Assembly (NCBI GenBank): GCA_030600625.1 | Contig: JAUVLS010000135.1 | Location: 1 to 5,139 of the forward strand | Length of the DNA: 5,139 nucleotides | Origin: Bacteroidales bacterium | GTDB lineage: Bacteria > Bacteroidota > Bacteroidia > Bacteroidales > UBA12077 | Reading direction: 5' to 3' | In this document: positions 1-5,139 of the stretch, one piece after another | Layout: every line of letters starts with the position of its first letter | Numbering within the stretch: position 1 is the first letter of the stretch | Translations under genes and position numbers: made by a program | The notes under the pieces: generated by a model | Database searches by the model: none | Seen by the model: the letters and a program-made list of their open reading frames with translations, nothing else | Told to the model about the DNA's origin: nothing

Positions 1-67
1 TTTTTAGTGGCTCAACGGCAAAGTCAGGAGTTCCCATATAAACTATTCTTATGTTGCTCTTATCCAT
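1..67 (-). CDS. fmt: Methionyl-tRNA formyltransferase, N-terminal fragment (cut by window edge)
   Basis: Reading leftwards on the minus strand gives MDKSNIRIVYMGTPDFAVEP and then LK before the edge. The RIVxMGTPDFAV segment is the characteristic first strand and loop of the formyl-THF-binding (Rossmann-like) domain of Fmt. This cytoplasmic enzyme transfers a formyl group from 10-formyltetrahydrofolate to Met-tRNA(fMet) for translation initiation. Only about 22 residues of a protein usually a little over 300 residues long are present, so catalytic residues cannot be checked. Two in-frame ATG starts exist, at 67 and at 76 (adding MFN). I prefer 67 because it leaves six residues before the conserved strand, and the predicted transcription start near 88 gives it a leader of about 20 bases. 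The start at 76 has the more A-rich upstream context and cannot be excluded. The gene diverges from the DUF4405 gene and shares the 77..160 promoter region with it. Confidence 0.85.
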   Translation of the reverse strand, partial: MDKSNIRIVYMGTPDFAVEPLK

Positions 68-84
68 ATTAAACATGTTTTATT

Positions 85-102
85 TACTTTTGAACAAAAG
101 TA
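85..102. repeat. Perfect inverted repeat TACTTTTG-aa-CAAAAGTA in the divergent promoter region
   Basis: Two 8-base arms (85..92 and 95..102) are exact reverse complements separated by two A residues. Each arm is itself a consensus Bacteroidota -7 box, one on each strand. The structure could be two back-to-back promoters for fmt and the DUF4405 gene, or a symmetric site for a dimeric DNA-binding protein. The symmetry is plain in the sequence; the function is inference. Confidence 0.6.
95..102 (-). promoter_or_regulatory. Predicted -7 element of the fmt promoter
   Basis: The minus strand reads TACTTTTG, an exact match to the Bacteroidota -7 consensus TAnnTTTG. It lies 19 bases upstream of the fmt ATG at 76 and 28 upstream of the ATG at 67, which fits a short leader. 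A TTTA tetramer 21 bases further upstream (124..127) is a partial match to the -33 TTTG. It forms the right arm of a palindrome with 85..92. The assignment is inferred from consensus only. Confidence 0.55.
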
Positions 103-160
103 TTAAATATATCTTTTAAACTTTAAATTTTATCTAAAGTCATAATTAATAAATACCAAA

Positions 161-766
161 ATGAATAATAAATTTAACTGGCAAAGTTTTATTAGTATTG
201 GGTTGTTGTTGTCATTTCTTATAATGCTAGTTTCAGGAATTGTGTTATATATAGCTCCAGAAGGGAGTTTGTCGAGATGGATTGGCTGGGATATTTTAAA
301 TCTTTCTAAAAAACAGTGGGAGTACCAACATACTATTTTTTCATATCTTTTTATATTGTTTTCAATTTTTCATGTTTTTAAAATTAACTGGAGTTATCTA
401 ATCTCATATTTTGTTATTGAGAAATTTAAAATGATAAATCTGAAAGAAATAATTGTGGCAGTTGTAATTACGGTCTTGATTTTTATGGGAACACTTTTTA
501 ATTTGAGCCCTTTCAGGAATGTTATTCAGTTTGGAAATAAAATTTCAGATAGTTATGCTGAAAATGTTGAAATGTCAAATATCCCTGATGCGGAAAAATT
601 GTCATTAAAAGATTTTGCCGAAGAAGTGTTTAATATCTCTTACTCAGATTTAGTAAGCAATCTTGAAAAATTTAATTTTGATAAAGTTGATGAAAACAGC
701 ACAGTAATAGATTTTTGTAATCTGAATGATATTACGCCTGAAGAGTTTTATTTCTCTTTTCTATGA
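161..766 (+). CDS. DUF4405-type small membrane protein with C-terminal helical domain
   Basis: This 201-residue protein of unknown function has three predicted membrane helices, at about residues 9-31, 55-76 and 95-113. A cytoplasm-sized tail follows. The segment from G26 through Y30-I-A-P, then W40-I-G-W and L48-S-K-K-QW, then H57-T and H71...NW, resembles the DUF4405 family as I remember it. The only two histidines, H57 and H71, are 14 residues apart on helix 2. That is the spacing of haem ligands on one helix of cytochrome b, but haem binding is speculation. The tail (about 143-201) looks like two short helix-turn-helix-like repeats, LSLKDFAEE...[12 protein letters not shown] and [17 protein letters not shown]. 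These resemble small helical modules seen after DUF4405 domains. The protein ends abruptly at FYFSFL, where its last 19 bases overlap the convergent ribBA gene, so a slight C-terminal shortening is possible. It appears to be a single-gene unit divergent from fmt. The coding call is firm; the family name is moderately sure. Confidence 0.8.
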   Translation: MNNKFNWQSFISIGLLLSFLIMLVSGIVLYIAPEGSLSRWIGWDILNLSKKQWEYQHTIFSYLFILFSIFHVFKINWSYLISYFVIEKFKMINLKEIIVAVVITVLIFMGTLFNLSPFRNVIQFGNKISDSYAENVEMSNIPDAEKLSLKDFAEEVFNISYSDLVSNLEKFNFDKVDENSTVIDFCNLNDITPEEFYFSFL

Positions 767-2007
767 GGTTTTAAATTCACGAGCTCAAGTGTATGCCCCA
801 TTTTTTTCTGTTTTGTTTCCAAATAAAATTTGTTGTACTCGTTTGGTTCTATTTCCAAAGAAATATTTTCAACAATCTCCAGCCCGTAAGCTTCGAGGCC
901 TTTTCTTTTGATAGGATTATTCGTTATAAGTTTTATTTTTCCCAGTCCCAGTTCTCTTAAAATACTGGCACCTACGCCATAATCTCGTTCATCATCTTCA
1001 AATCCAAGCTCAATATTAGCTTCAACAGTGTCCATTCCTTCTTCCTGTAACTTGTAAGCTCTAATTTTATTAAATAACCCAATTCCTCTTCCTTCCTGAT
1101 TCATATAAAGAACAACTCCTTTGCCAGCTTTATCAATTTTTCTCATTGCTTCGTGTAATTGTTGTCCACAGTCGCAGCGCTTTGATCCAAAAATATCTCC
1201 GGTAACACATGAAGAGTGAACTCGTACACAAACAGGTTCTTCTTTAGTCCATTCGCCTTTAATAAGAGCAACATGTTCAAGTCCATTTGATTTTTGCTTA
1301 AATGGGATTAAATCAAAGTTCCCATATTCAGTTGGAAGTTTAACTCTAACGCCTTTTTCAATAAGGCTATCTTCATTTAATCTGTATTTAATTAAATCTT
1401 CAATAGAAATAATTTTAAGATTAAATTTCTTGGCAATTTTAAGCAATTGAGGCATACGTGCCATTGTACCATCCTCATTCATTATTTCAACTAGTGCTCC
1501 TCCAGGCTTTAATCCCGCAATTTTTGTGAGATCAACAACTGCTTCAGTATGCCCTGCTCTTCGAATTACTCCACGCTGTTTGGCTTTTAACGGAAAAATA
1601 TGTCCCGGACGGCCAAGGTCTTCAGGTGTGGTACTAGGATCAACTAAAGCTTTTATTGTTTTTGCACGATCATAAGCAGAAATACCGGTAGTACATCCAT
1701 GACCGTTTAAATCAACCGACACGGTAAAAGGTGTTGCATGTAAAGCGGTATTATTTCCTACCATTAATTCAAGCTCCAGTTCTTCGCATCTGTCTTCCGG
1801 TAGTGGAGTACAAATTAAACCTCTTCCGTGAGTAGCCATGAAATTTACAATCTCAGGGGTGATTGTTTCTGCGGCAACAACAAAATCACCTTCGTTTTCA
1901 CGATCTTCATCATCAACTACTATGATTACCTTCCCAGCTTTAATATCCTCAATAGCCTCTTCGATGGTATTAAGTTCACTTTTGATATTATCTTGATTAT
2001 TAGACAT
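748..2007 (-). CDS. ribBA: Bifunctional 3,4-dihydroxy-2-butanone-4-phosphate synthase / GTP cyclohydrolase II
   Basis: This cytoplasmic fusion of 419 residues carries the two entry enzymes of riboflavin synthesis. The N-terminal half (about 10-210) converts ribulose 5-phosphate to dihydroxybutanone phosphate plus formate. It has [10 protein letters not shown] at 32-41, [10 protein letters not shown] at 60-69, [11 protein letters not shown] at 107-117, and RPGHIFPL plus GHTEA at 133-156. The C-terminal half (about 215-410) opens GTP. Its zinc cysteines are C267, C278 and C280 (C-x10-C-x-C). NQEGRGIGL lies at 303-311, with Y318 and R341 matching E. coli RibA Y105 and R128, and TNNP at 362-365. 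Both halves look intact and full length. I start at the ATG at 2007. An upstream in-frame TTG (2040) lies inside the predicted -7 box, so it would not be in the mRNA. The gene lies 77 bases after the GT2 gene and has its own promoter match. No FMN riboswitch can fit or is seen in that gap. The 3' end converges on the DUF4405 gene with a 19-base overlap. Confidence 0.97.
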   Translation of the reverse strand: MSNNQDNIKSELNTIEEAIEDIKAGKVIIVVDDEDRENEGDFVVAAETITPEIVNFMATHGRGLICTPLPEDRCEELELELMVGNNTALHATPFTVSVDLNGHGCTTGISAYDRAKTIKALVDPSTTPEDLGRPGHIFPLKAKQRGVIRRAGHTEAVVDLTKIAGLKPGGALVEIMNEDGTMARMPQLLKIAKKFNLKIISIEDLIKYRLNEDSLIEKGVRVKLPTEYGNFDLIPFKQKSNGLEHVALIKGEWTKEEPVCVRVHSSCVTGDIFGSKRCDCGQQLHEAMRKIDKAGKGVVLYMNQEGRGIGLFNKIRAYKLQEEGMDTVEANIELGFEDDERDYGVGASILRELGLGKIKLITNNPIKRKGLEAYGLEIVENISLEIEPNEYNKFYLETKQKKMGHTLELVNLKPHRKEK

Positions 2008-2037
2008 CTTACTACAATTAAAGGAAAATTTGTTTTG

Positions 2038-2068
2038 CAAAAGTATAATAAGTGTTTAAATTTCCATA
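2038..2068 (-). promoter_or_regulatory. Predicted ribBA promoter (Bacteroidota type)
   Basis: On the minus strand, TATG (2065..2068, one base from TTTG) is followed by exactly 19 bases and then TACTTTTG (2038..2045), an exact TAnnTTTG -7 box. Transcription would begin near 2031, leaving a leader of roughly 20-25 bases before the ATG at 2007. This suggests ribBA can be expressed independently of the glycosyltransferases upstream. The call comes from consensus matching by eye. Confidence 0.6.
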
Positions 2069-2084
2069 GAAAAGGCATTATAAA

Positions 2085-3266
2085 TTAGGACTGATTTTCT
2101 CTTTTTGATCTTTCCCAGTTTATCGACTGTTTTTTTCTTACAAATCGTATTAAACCCATAATTTCTGAAAGATTCATAATAAAGAGATAATAAGGGGCAA
2201 AGAATAATTTCAGCTTTGTTTTTTTTGATTGTAAAACAGCTCCTGAAATTACGAACAGATAAAATAAAATTTGTAGATAGAATATTATAGTATAAAACCC
2301 ATTCCAGTTTTCATTTGTTGCAATATATAAATTTGTAAAAAACAAAAGCAAAATTGAAATTGGGACCAATGTCCATCTAATAACTTTATGTGATAGGTAC
2401 TGAAAAGTTAAAATAGGTTTTTTAAAAGGGTTAAGCAAGCCTTTTAATCTGGTTATAGCTTGAAAGCCACCATAAGCAATTCTGGTTTTTCGTTTTAATT
2501 CTTCATTAATATTGATCGATGCTCCTTCTGTAGCAAAAGCTTTTGGAGCATACTTTATATTGTAACCTTTTTGTGCAATACGTAATGAAATAATAAAATC
2601 ATCAAGAATAGTATCATGCTCAATTTCATTGTACAACTCTGTTCGAATAGCAAATAATTCACCAACTGCACCTATAGCAGAATTTATTTTCGATTCATAT
2701 TTTTTAATGAAAGATTCATATTTCCAGTAAATTCCTTCACCTGCGTTAACAGCATTATCCTTATCTTTTGTTATAATGCGTTTTTCCCCTGCAACACAAC
2801 CTACAACTGAATTTTGAAACTCACTTACAATATGGCGAATAGATTGTTTATTTAGCATTGAATTTGCATCAGAGAAAATAACAATTGGAGTTTTTACAAA
2901 ATTCATTCCCCGGTTGATTGCACCAATCTTTCCTTTACGGTCAGCATTATGATATACTTTTATATTATCATGTTTATTTAAAGCTTCGGGAGTTCCATCA
3001 TTTGATCCATCGGTGATCCATATATGATGTAATTTTTCTTTTGGGTAATCTAAAGAAAATGAGTTATTAACTTTTTTATCGACAAACTCAATCTCGTTGT
3101 AAGCTGCTACAAAGAGCGTTACATCAGGCTCGTAGGTGCTATTTTGATTTTTCTTATTACTAAGCGTAAATAATTGCACTAATAAACTTACAATGTATAT
3201 CAGAAAAGGATATACAATGTATGAATATAAAATGATTAGTAAAAGTGTCCAAAATAAGATATACAC
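2085..3266 (-). CDS. Inner-membrane family 2 glycosyltransferase (GT-A fold, processive-synthase-like)
   Basis: This 393-residue membrane glycosyltransferase probably extends or builds an extracellular or lipid-linked glycan on the cytoplasmic face from a nucleotide sugar. An N-terminal membrane segment (about 3-33) precedes the GT2 domain. That domain shows VTLFVAAYNE (49-58), TDGSNDGT (85-92), KGKIGAINRG (111-120) and FSDANS (131-136, with D133 in the DxD-like position). It continues with GAVGELFAIR (199-208), the acidic ILDDF site (220-224) and KRKTRIAYGGFQA (258-270) in the place of the QxxRW motif. Two or three membrane helices follow (about 296-317, 323-346 and 353-375), and the C-terminus QSINWERSKRE is typical of the family. 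The start is GTG at 3266: an in-frame TAA lies six bases upstream, no ATG lies between, and the next internal ATG would remove the catalytic core. It lies 80 bases after the GT4 gene with no clear promoter between, so it is probably co-transcribed. The product glycan cannot be identified from sequence. Confidence 0.92.
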   Translation of the reverse strand: MYILFWTLLLIILYSYIVYPFLIYIVSLLVQLFTLSNKKNQNSTYEPDVTLFVAAYNEIEFVDKKVNNSFSLDYPKEKLHHIWITDGSNDGTPEALNKHDNIKVYHNADRKGKIGAINRGMNFVKTPIVIFSDANSMLNKQSIRHIVSEFQNSVVGCVAGEKRIITKDKDNAVNAGEGIYWKYESFIKKYESKINSAIGAVGELFAIRTELYNEIEHDTILDDFIISLRIAQKGYNIKYAPKAFATEGASININEELKRKTRIAYGGFQAITRLKGLLNPFKKPILTFQYLSHKVIRWTLVPISILLLFFTNLYIATNENWNGFYTIIFYLQILFYLFVISGAVLQSKKTKLKLFFAPYYLFIMNLSEIMGLIRFVRKKQSINWERSKRENQS

Positions 3267-3346
3267 GATAATTTATGAATTATAAATGTCTAAAATACTT
3301 ATGAATGCCTAAAATGCTTACTAAGTATTTCTAATTTTAATTTATT
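3267..3346 (-). other. Intergenic spacer between the glycosyltransferase genes, with imperfect tandem and inverted repeats
   Basis: The 80-base AT-rich gap holds two adjacent 19-base units (3285..3303 and 3304..3322, identical at 15 of 19 positions). A 9-base perfect inverted repeat pairs AAATACTTA (3293..3301) with TAAGTATTT (3322..3330). I see no TAnnTTTG box on the minus strand and no T-run terminator. It may be a weak mRNA structure between co-transcribed genes or simply drifted spacer. Confidence 0.4.
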
Positions 3347-4606
3347 TTAGTTATTTTTTAATTCCTGCTTACCAGCAGGCAAGTGTTTGCAGCCTTGTGC
3401 TGCGGTAATATTAATAAAGGTTAAAATATCAGTTGCAATTTTTTCAAAATCATAATGCTCTTTTACAAATTTAAATGCATTTTCTCCAATATTTTTTTGT
3501 AAACCAATATTATTTAAAACTGAGATTATAGAATTGGCAAAATCATGATCGTTATTTGCTAATAAAATATTTTTATTGTGCAAACAGTCAATTCCTTCAG
3601 CAGCAGTATCTGTAGCCACAATGGCTTTTTTTAATGCCATACTTTCAATAATTTTGACTCGTATACCACTTCCTGAAAATAATGGTACAATAATAGGTCC
3701 CGGGTTTTGAATAAATTCATAGGCATTTTTAACTTCTCCCAAGTAGTTTATGTTGCTATAATTAAATTTTCTGACTAAGCATTTGGGAGCATTTCGTCCG
3801 GCTATATTAAGTATAACATCAGGGAATGATTTTAAAATTATCGGAAAACAATGTTCAATAAACCATAATAATCCTTCCTGATTTGGAATCCAGTCAAGGG
3901 CTCCGATATAATTAATGAAATGATCTGTATCTGAGTCGATTTCAACATATTGATCTTGAATATTCTTTAAATCAATTCCAAAAGGTGAAGTTTTAACAGG
4001 TTTGGTATTACCTAATTCTTTATAAATTTTTGCATCGGATTCGGAAATAGGAATTAAAAAATCATAGGTATTGAGCAAATTTCCCTCTAGTTTTTTCAAT
4101 CGTTTAAATATAGATTTGAAGTATAATTTTTTAATTGCCGATTTAGTTTCTTTGTAATTTCTCTCCCATATCTGGTATTCAATATTGTGAGGTCTGTATA
4201 AAATGCTTCCGTCAAATTCATTTCGAATGATGTTAATATATTGAAGTGAATATAACCCTTCGATCTGAATAAAATCAAAGGAATTATTATTCAATAAATT
4301 GATAAGTTGTGAAACAAATTTTTTCGAAACAAATCGTTTGGCAATATAAGGTTTATTCGAGAATAGTAGATTTAAAAGAAGCTTGAAAAAAGATATTTGC
4401 GTATTGATATTAACTCCAGATATTTTAAGAGAATCTTTATATTCACTCTCTATTGTCTCATAATTATTGAAATGCTTATGAGTTATCATATTTAAAAGAT
4501 GAACCTGGTGACCGTTTCTAATATAAGCTTTTGATAAACTTAAAATGGCTAGTGAGCCACCATCAGGAGGGTATATTGCTTTATTTGCAATTTGTAATAT
4601 ATTCAT
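3347..4606 (-). CDS. GT4-type (GT-B fold) glycosyltransferase with a repeat-derived C-terminal tail
   Basis: This 419-residue soluble or membrane-associated sugar transferase lacks membrane helices. The N-terminal acceptor domain (1 to about 205) carries the glycine loop PPDGGS (13-18), RPHNIEYQIWER (138-149) and PISESDA (186-192). The C-terminal donor domain begins around SPFGID (207-212), followed by YIGALDWIPNQEGLLWF (233-249), LGEVKN (289-294) and VPLFSGSGIRVKIIESMA (307-324). E321 is the second Glu of the EX7E motif. The first is replaced by S313, as in relatives with a PLxxGxGxRxKxLEAMA pattern, such as the exosortase-associated sugar transferases. The ATG at 4606 follows the permease stop directly (TAATAAATG), implying translational coupling. 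The last 18 or so residues (AAQGCKHLPAGKQELKNN) are not typical of the family: they are encoded by a GC-rich palindromic repeat, so the native protein probably ended near residue 400. The donor and acceptor sugars are unknown. Together with the adjacent GT2 it probably serves surface polysaccharide or LPS assembly. Confidence 0.92.
   Translation of the reverse strand: MNILQIANKAIYPPDGGSLAILSLSKAYIRNGHQVHLLNMITHKHFNNYETIESEYKDSLKISGVNINTQISFFKLLLNLLFSNKPYIAKRFVSKKFVSQLINLLNNNSFDFIQIEGLYSLQYINIIRNEFDGSILYRPHNIEYQIWERNYKETKSAIKKLYFKSIFKRLKKLEGNLLNTYDFLIPISESDAKIYKELGNTKPVKTSPFGIDLKNIQDQYVEIDSDTDHFINYIGALDWIPNQEGLLWFIEHCFPIILKSFPDVILNIAGRNAPKCLVRKFNYSNINYLGEVKNAYEFIQNPGPIIVPLFSGSGIRVKIIESMALKKAIVATDTAAEGIDCLHNKNILLANNDHDFANSIISVLNNIGLQKNIGENAFKFVKEHYDFEKIATDILTFINITAAQGCKHLPAGKQELKNN
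3364..3405. repeat. GC-rich palindromic repeat inside the 3' end of the GT4 gene
   Basis: This 42-base block has 25 G or C bases in otherwise very AT-rich surroundings. It contains nested inverted repeats: CCTGCT/AGCAGG (3364..3369 and 3374..3379, 4-base loop), GCAA/TTGC (3379..3382 and 3387..3390), and GCAGC/GCTGC (3389..3393 and 3399..3403). On the minus strand it encodes GCKHLPAGKQ. I recall similar LPAGKQ/LPAGRQ peptides at the ends of many unrelated Bacteroidota proteins, consistent with a dispersed palindromic element that stays in frame. That recollection is unverified here; the composition and symmetry are directly visible. Confidence 0.65.
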
Positions 4607-4609
4607 TTA

Positions 4610-5139
4610 TTACGATTTCTTGGATAATCTTTCAAAAAGCCTTTTAAAGAAAAGTAAATATGTATCAGCATTTAATATCACAGAGTCTGTTGTGGCTTTG
4701 TAAGTGAGAAAAATCCCTAAAGGCATTAAAATAAATGATGATAACCACATACCAATGTAGGCAGACATTACACCTTCTCTTGCAAATTTTTCTCCGGAAA
4801 TAGAAATGATATAATAAAGGATAAAAAATAAGATTGCAACTACAACGGACGTCCCAAATCCACCTTTACGAATAATTGCACCAAAAGGAGCTCCGATAAA
4901 GAAAAATACTAAACATGCAAAGGGAAGAGTAAATTTTCTGTGCCATTCAATTTGATGTCTGCGAATTCGTTCAGCTTTATGGGTAAATTGTTTTTTTGAA
5001 TTTGTAATATTATTCTGAGCTGCCCTGGCATAAGTTAATGCATACTTAACAGCATCTTCTTTAACTTTGCTTTTCTGAGAATTATATATGCTATCAAGAT
5101 TAAAGTTATGCGATGAAATATGTAATGAATCTGATTTGG
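4610..5139 (-). CDS. LptF/LptG (YjgP/YjgQ) family permease, C-terminal part (cut by window edge)
   Basis: Reading from the right edge gives 175 residues ending at TAA (4610..4612), immediately followed by a second TAA. The family forms the inner-membrane part of the LptB2FG transporter, which extracts lipopolysaccharide and passes it to the periplasmic bridge. Usual architecture is three N-terminal helices, a periplasmic beta-jellyroll and three C-terminal helices; only the last part is here. A basic amphipathic stretch (fragment residues 22-68) ends in the family-typical IEWHRKFTLPFA. Three helices follow, at about 69-89 (with FIGAPFGAIIRKGG, a strong family signature), 94-112 (ending YYIISISGEKFA) and 124-146 (MWLSSFILMPLGIFL). 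Whether it is LptF or LptG cannot be decided from the C-terminal part, so no symbol is given. It is the first visible gene of the minus-strand unit and is coupled to the GT4 gene. Its start and promoter lie outside the window. Confidence 0.93.
   Translation of the reverse strand, partial: KSDSLHISSHNFNLDSIYNSQKSKVKEDAVKYALTYARAAQNNITNSKKQFTHKAERIRRHQIEWHRKFTLPFACLVFFFIGAPFGAIIRKGGFGTSVVVAILFFILYYIISISGEKFAREGVMSAYIGMWLSSFILMPLGIFLTYKATTDSVILNADTYLLFFKRLFERLSKKS

Larger units (their letters stand above)
85..117 (+). promoter_or_regulatory. Candidate promoter for the DUF4405 gene
   Basis: Two readings are possible. Either TACTTTTG at 85..92 is an exact -7 element (TAnnTTTG), with no recognisable -33 upstream, giving a leader of about 60 bases. 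Or TTTG at 89..92 acts as the -33 element for TATCTTTT at 110..117, which matches the -7 consensus in 7 of 8 positions with a 17-base spacer, giving a leader of about 40 bases. I slightly prefer the second because it supplies both boxes. The gene starts at 161 in an A-rich context (ATACCAAAATG), typical of Bacteroidota, which rarely rely on Shine-Dalgarno pairing. Confidence 0.4.

Noticed and set aside
767..800. Intrinsic terminator after the DUF4405 gene (GAGCTC palindrome near 780)
   Set aside because: It is a six-base palindrome within ribBA coding sequence, with no longer stem and no following T-run.
726..911. Open frame of 61 codons on the plus strand overlapping the ribBA 3' end
   Set aside because: It lies antisense to conserved GTP cyclohydrolase II sequence, and its translation shows no recognisable domain. 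It looks like a shadow of ribBA.
2008..2084. FMN riboswitch upstream of ribBA
   Set aside because: The gap is only 77 bases, too short for the usual FMN aptamer. None of its conserved G-rich elements are visible and most of the gap is promoter.
1828..2088. Open frame of 86 codons on the plus strand over the ribBA 5' end
   Set aside because: It is antisense to the conserved [10 protein letters not shown] region and the ribBA promoter, and its translation is low-complexity. No independent support.
3364..3405. CRISPR repeat
   Set aside because: Only one copy of the palindrome is present in the window, it lies inside a coding frame, and there are no regularly spaced copies or cas genes.
3347..3420. 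Frameshift or truncation at the GT4 3' end
   Set aside because: All GT-B motifs are in one frame through the final helix near residue 400. The odd tail is explained by the in-frame palindromic repeat, so the gene is probably functional.
4096..4278. Open frame of 60 codons on the minus strand within the GT4 gene
   Set aside because: It is out of frame inside a firmly identified glycosyltransferase, with no start signal or domain of its own.

Overview
The window looks like chromosomal DNA of a Bacteroidota species. The base composition is AT-rich and no Shine-Dalgarno sequences stand out before the starts. Two intergenic spots carry exact copies of the Bacteroidota -7 promoter octamer (TAnnTTTG, here TACTTTTG). 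The gene content also fits: an LptF/LptG permease on the same strand as a fused RibBA. I cannot name a genus.

Layout, left to right. The 5' end of fmt (methionyl-tRNA formyltransferase) runs leftwards off the edge (1..67, minus). A short divergent intergenic region (77..160) holds a symmetric TACTTTTG-aa-CAAAAGTA palindrome. A small DUF4405-type membrane protein follows on the plus strand (161..766). Its last 19 bases overlap the 3' end of ribBA, which comes from the other strand (748..2007, minus). Upstream of ribBA on the minus strand are an inner-membrane family 2 glycosyltransferase (2085..3266, GTG start), a GT-B/GT4-type glycosyltransferase (3347..4606), and the last 175 residues of an LptF/LptG permease that continues beyond the right edge (4610..5139).

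The minus-strand genes form a likely transcription unit: lptF/G, then GT4, then GT2, then ribBA. The permease stop and the GT4 start are joined as TAATAAATG, so those two are probably translationally coupled. The gaps before GT2 and ribBA are about 80 bases. ribBA has its own good promoter match in its gap. The two glycosyltransferases probably build a surface glycan. Sitting next to an LPS-export permease is suggestive, but their substrates cannot be read from sequence. ribBA supplies the two entry enzymes of riboflavin synthesis.

Most of the window is ordinary. The points worth a second look are a GC-rich palindromic repeat that has become the C-terminal tail of the GT4 protein, the symmetric promoter palindrome between fmt and the DUF4405 gene, the placement of two glycosyltransferases between the lptF/G gene and ribBA, and the two-histidine membrane helix of the DUF4405 protein. 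I found no CRISPR array, transposase, tRNA, rRNA or convincing new defence or biosynthetic system.
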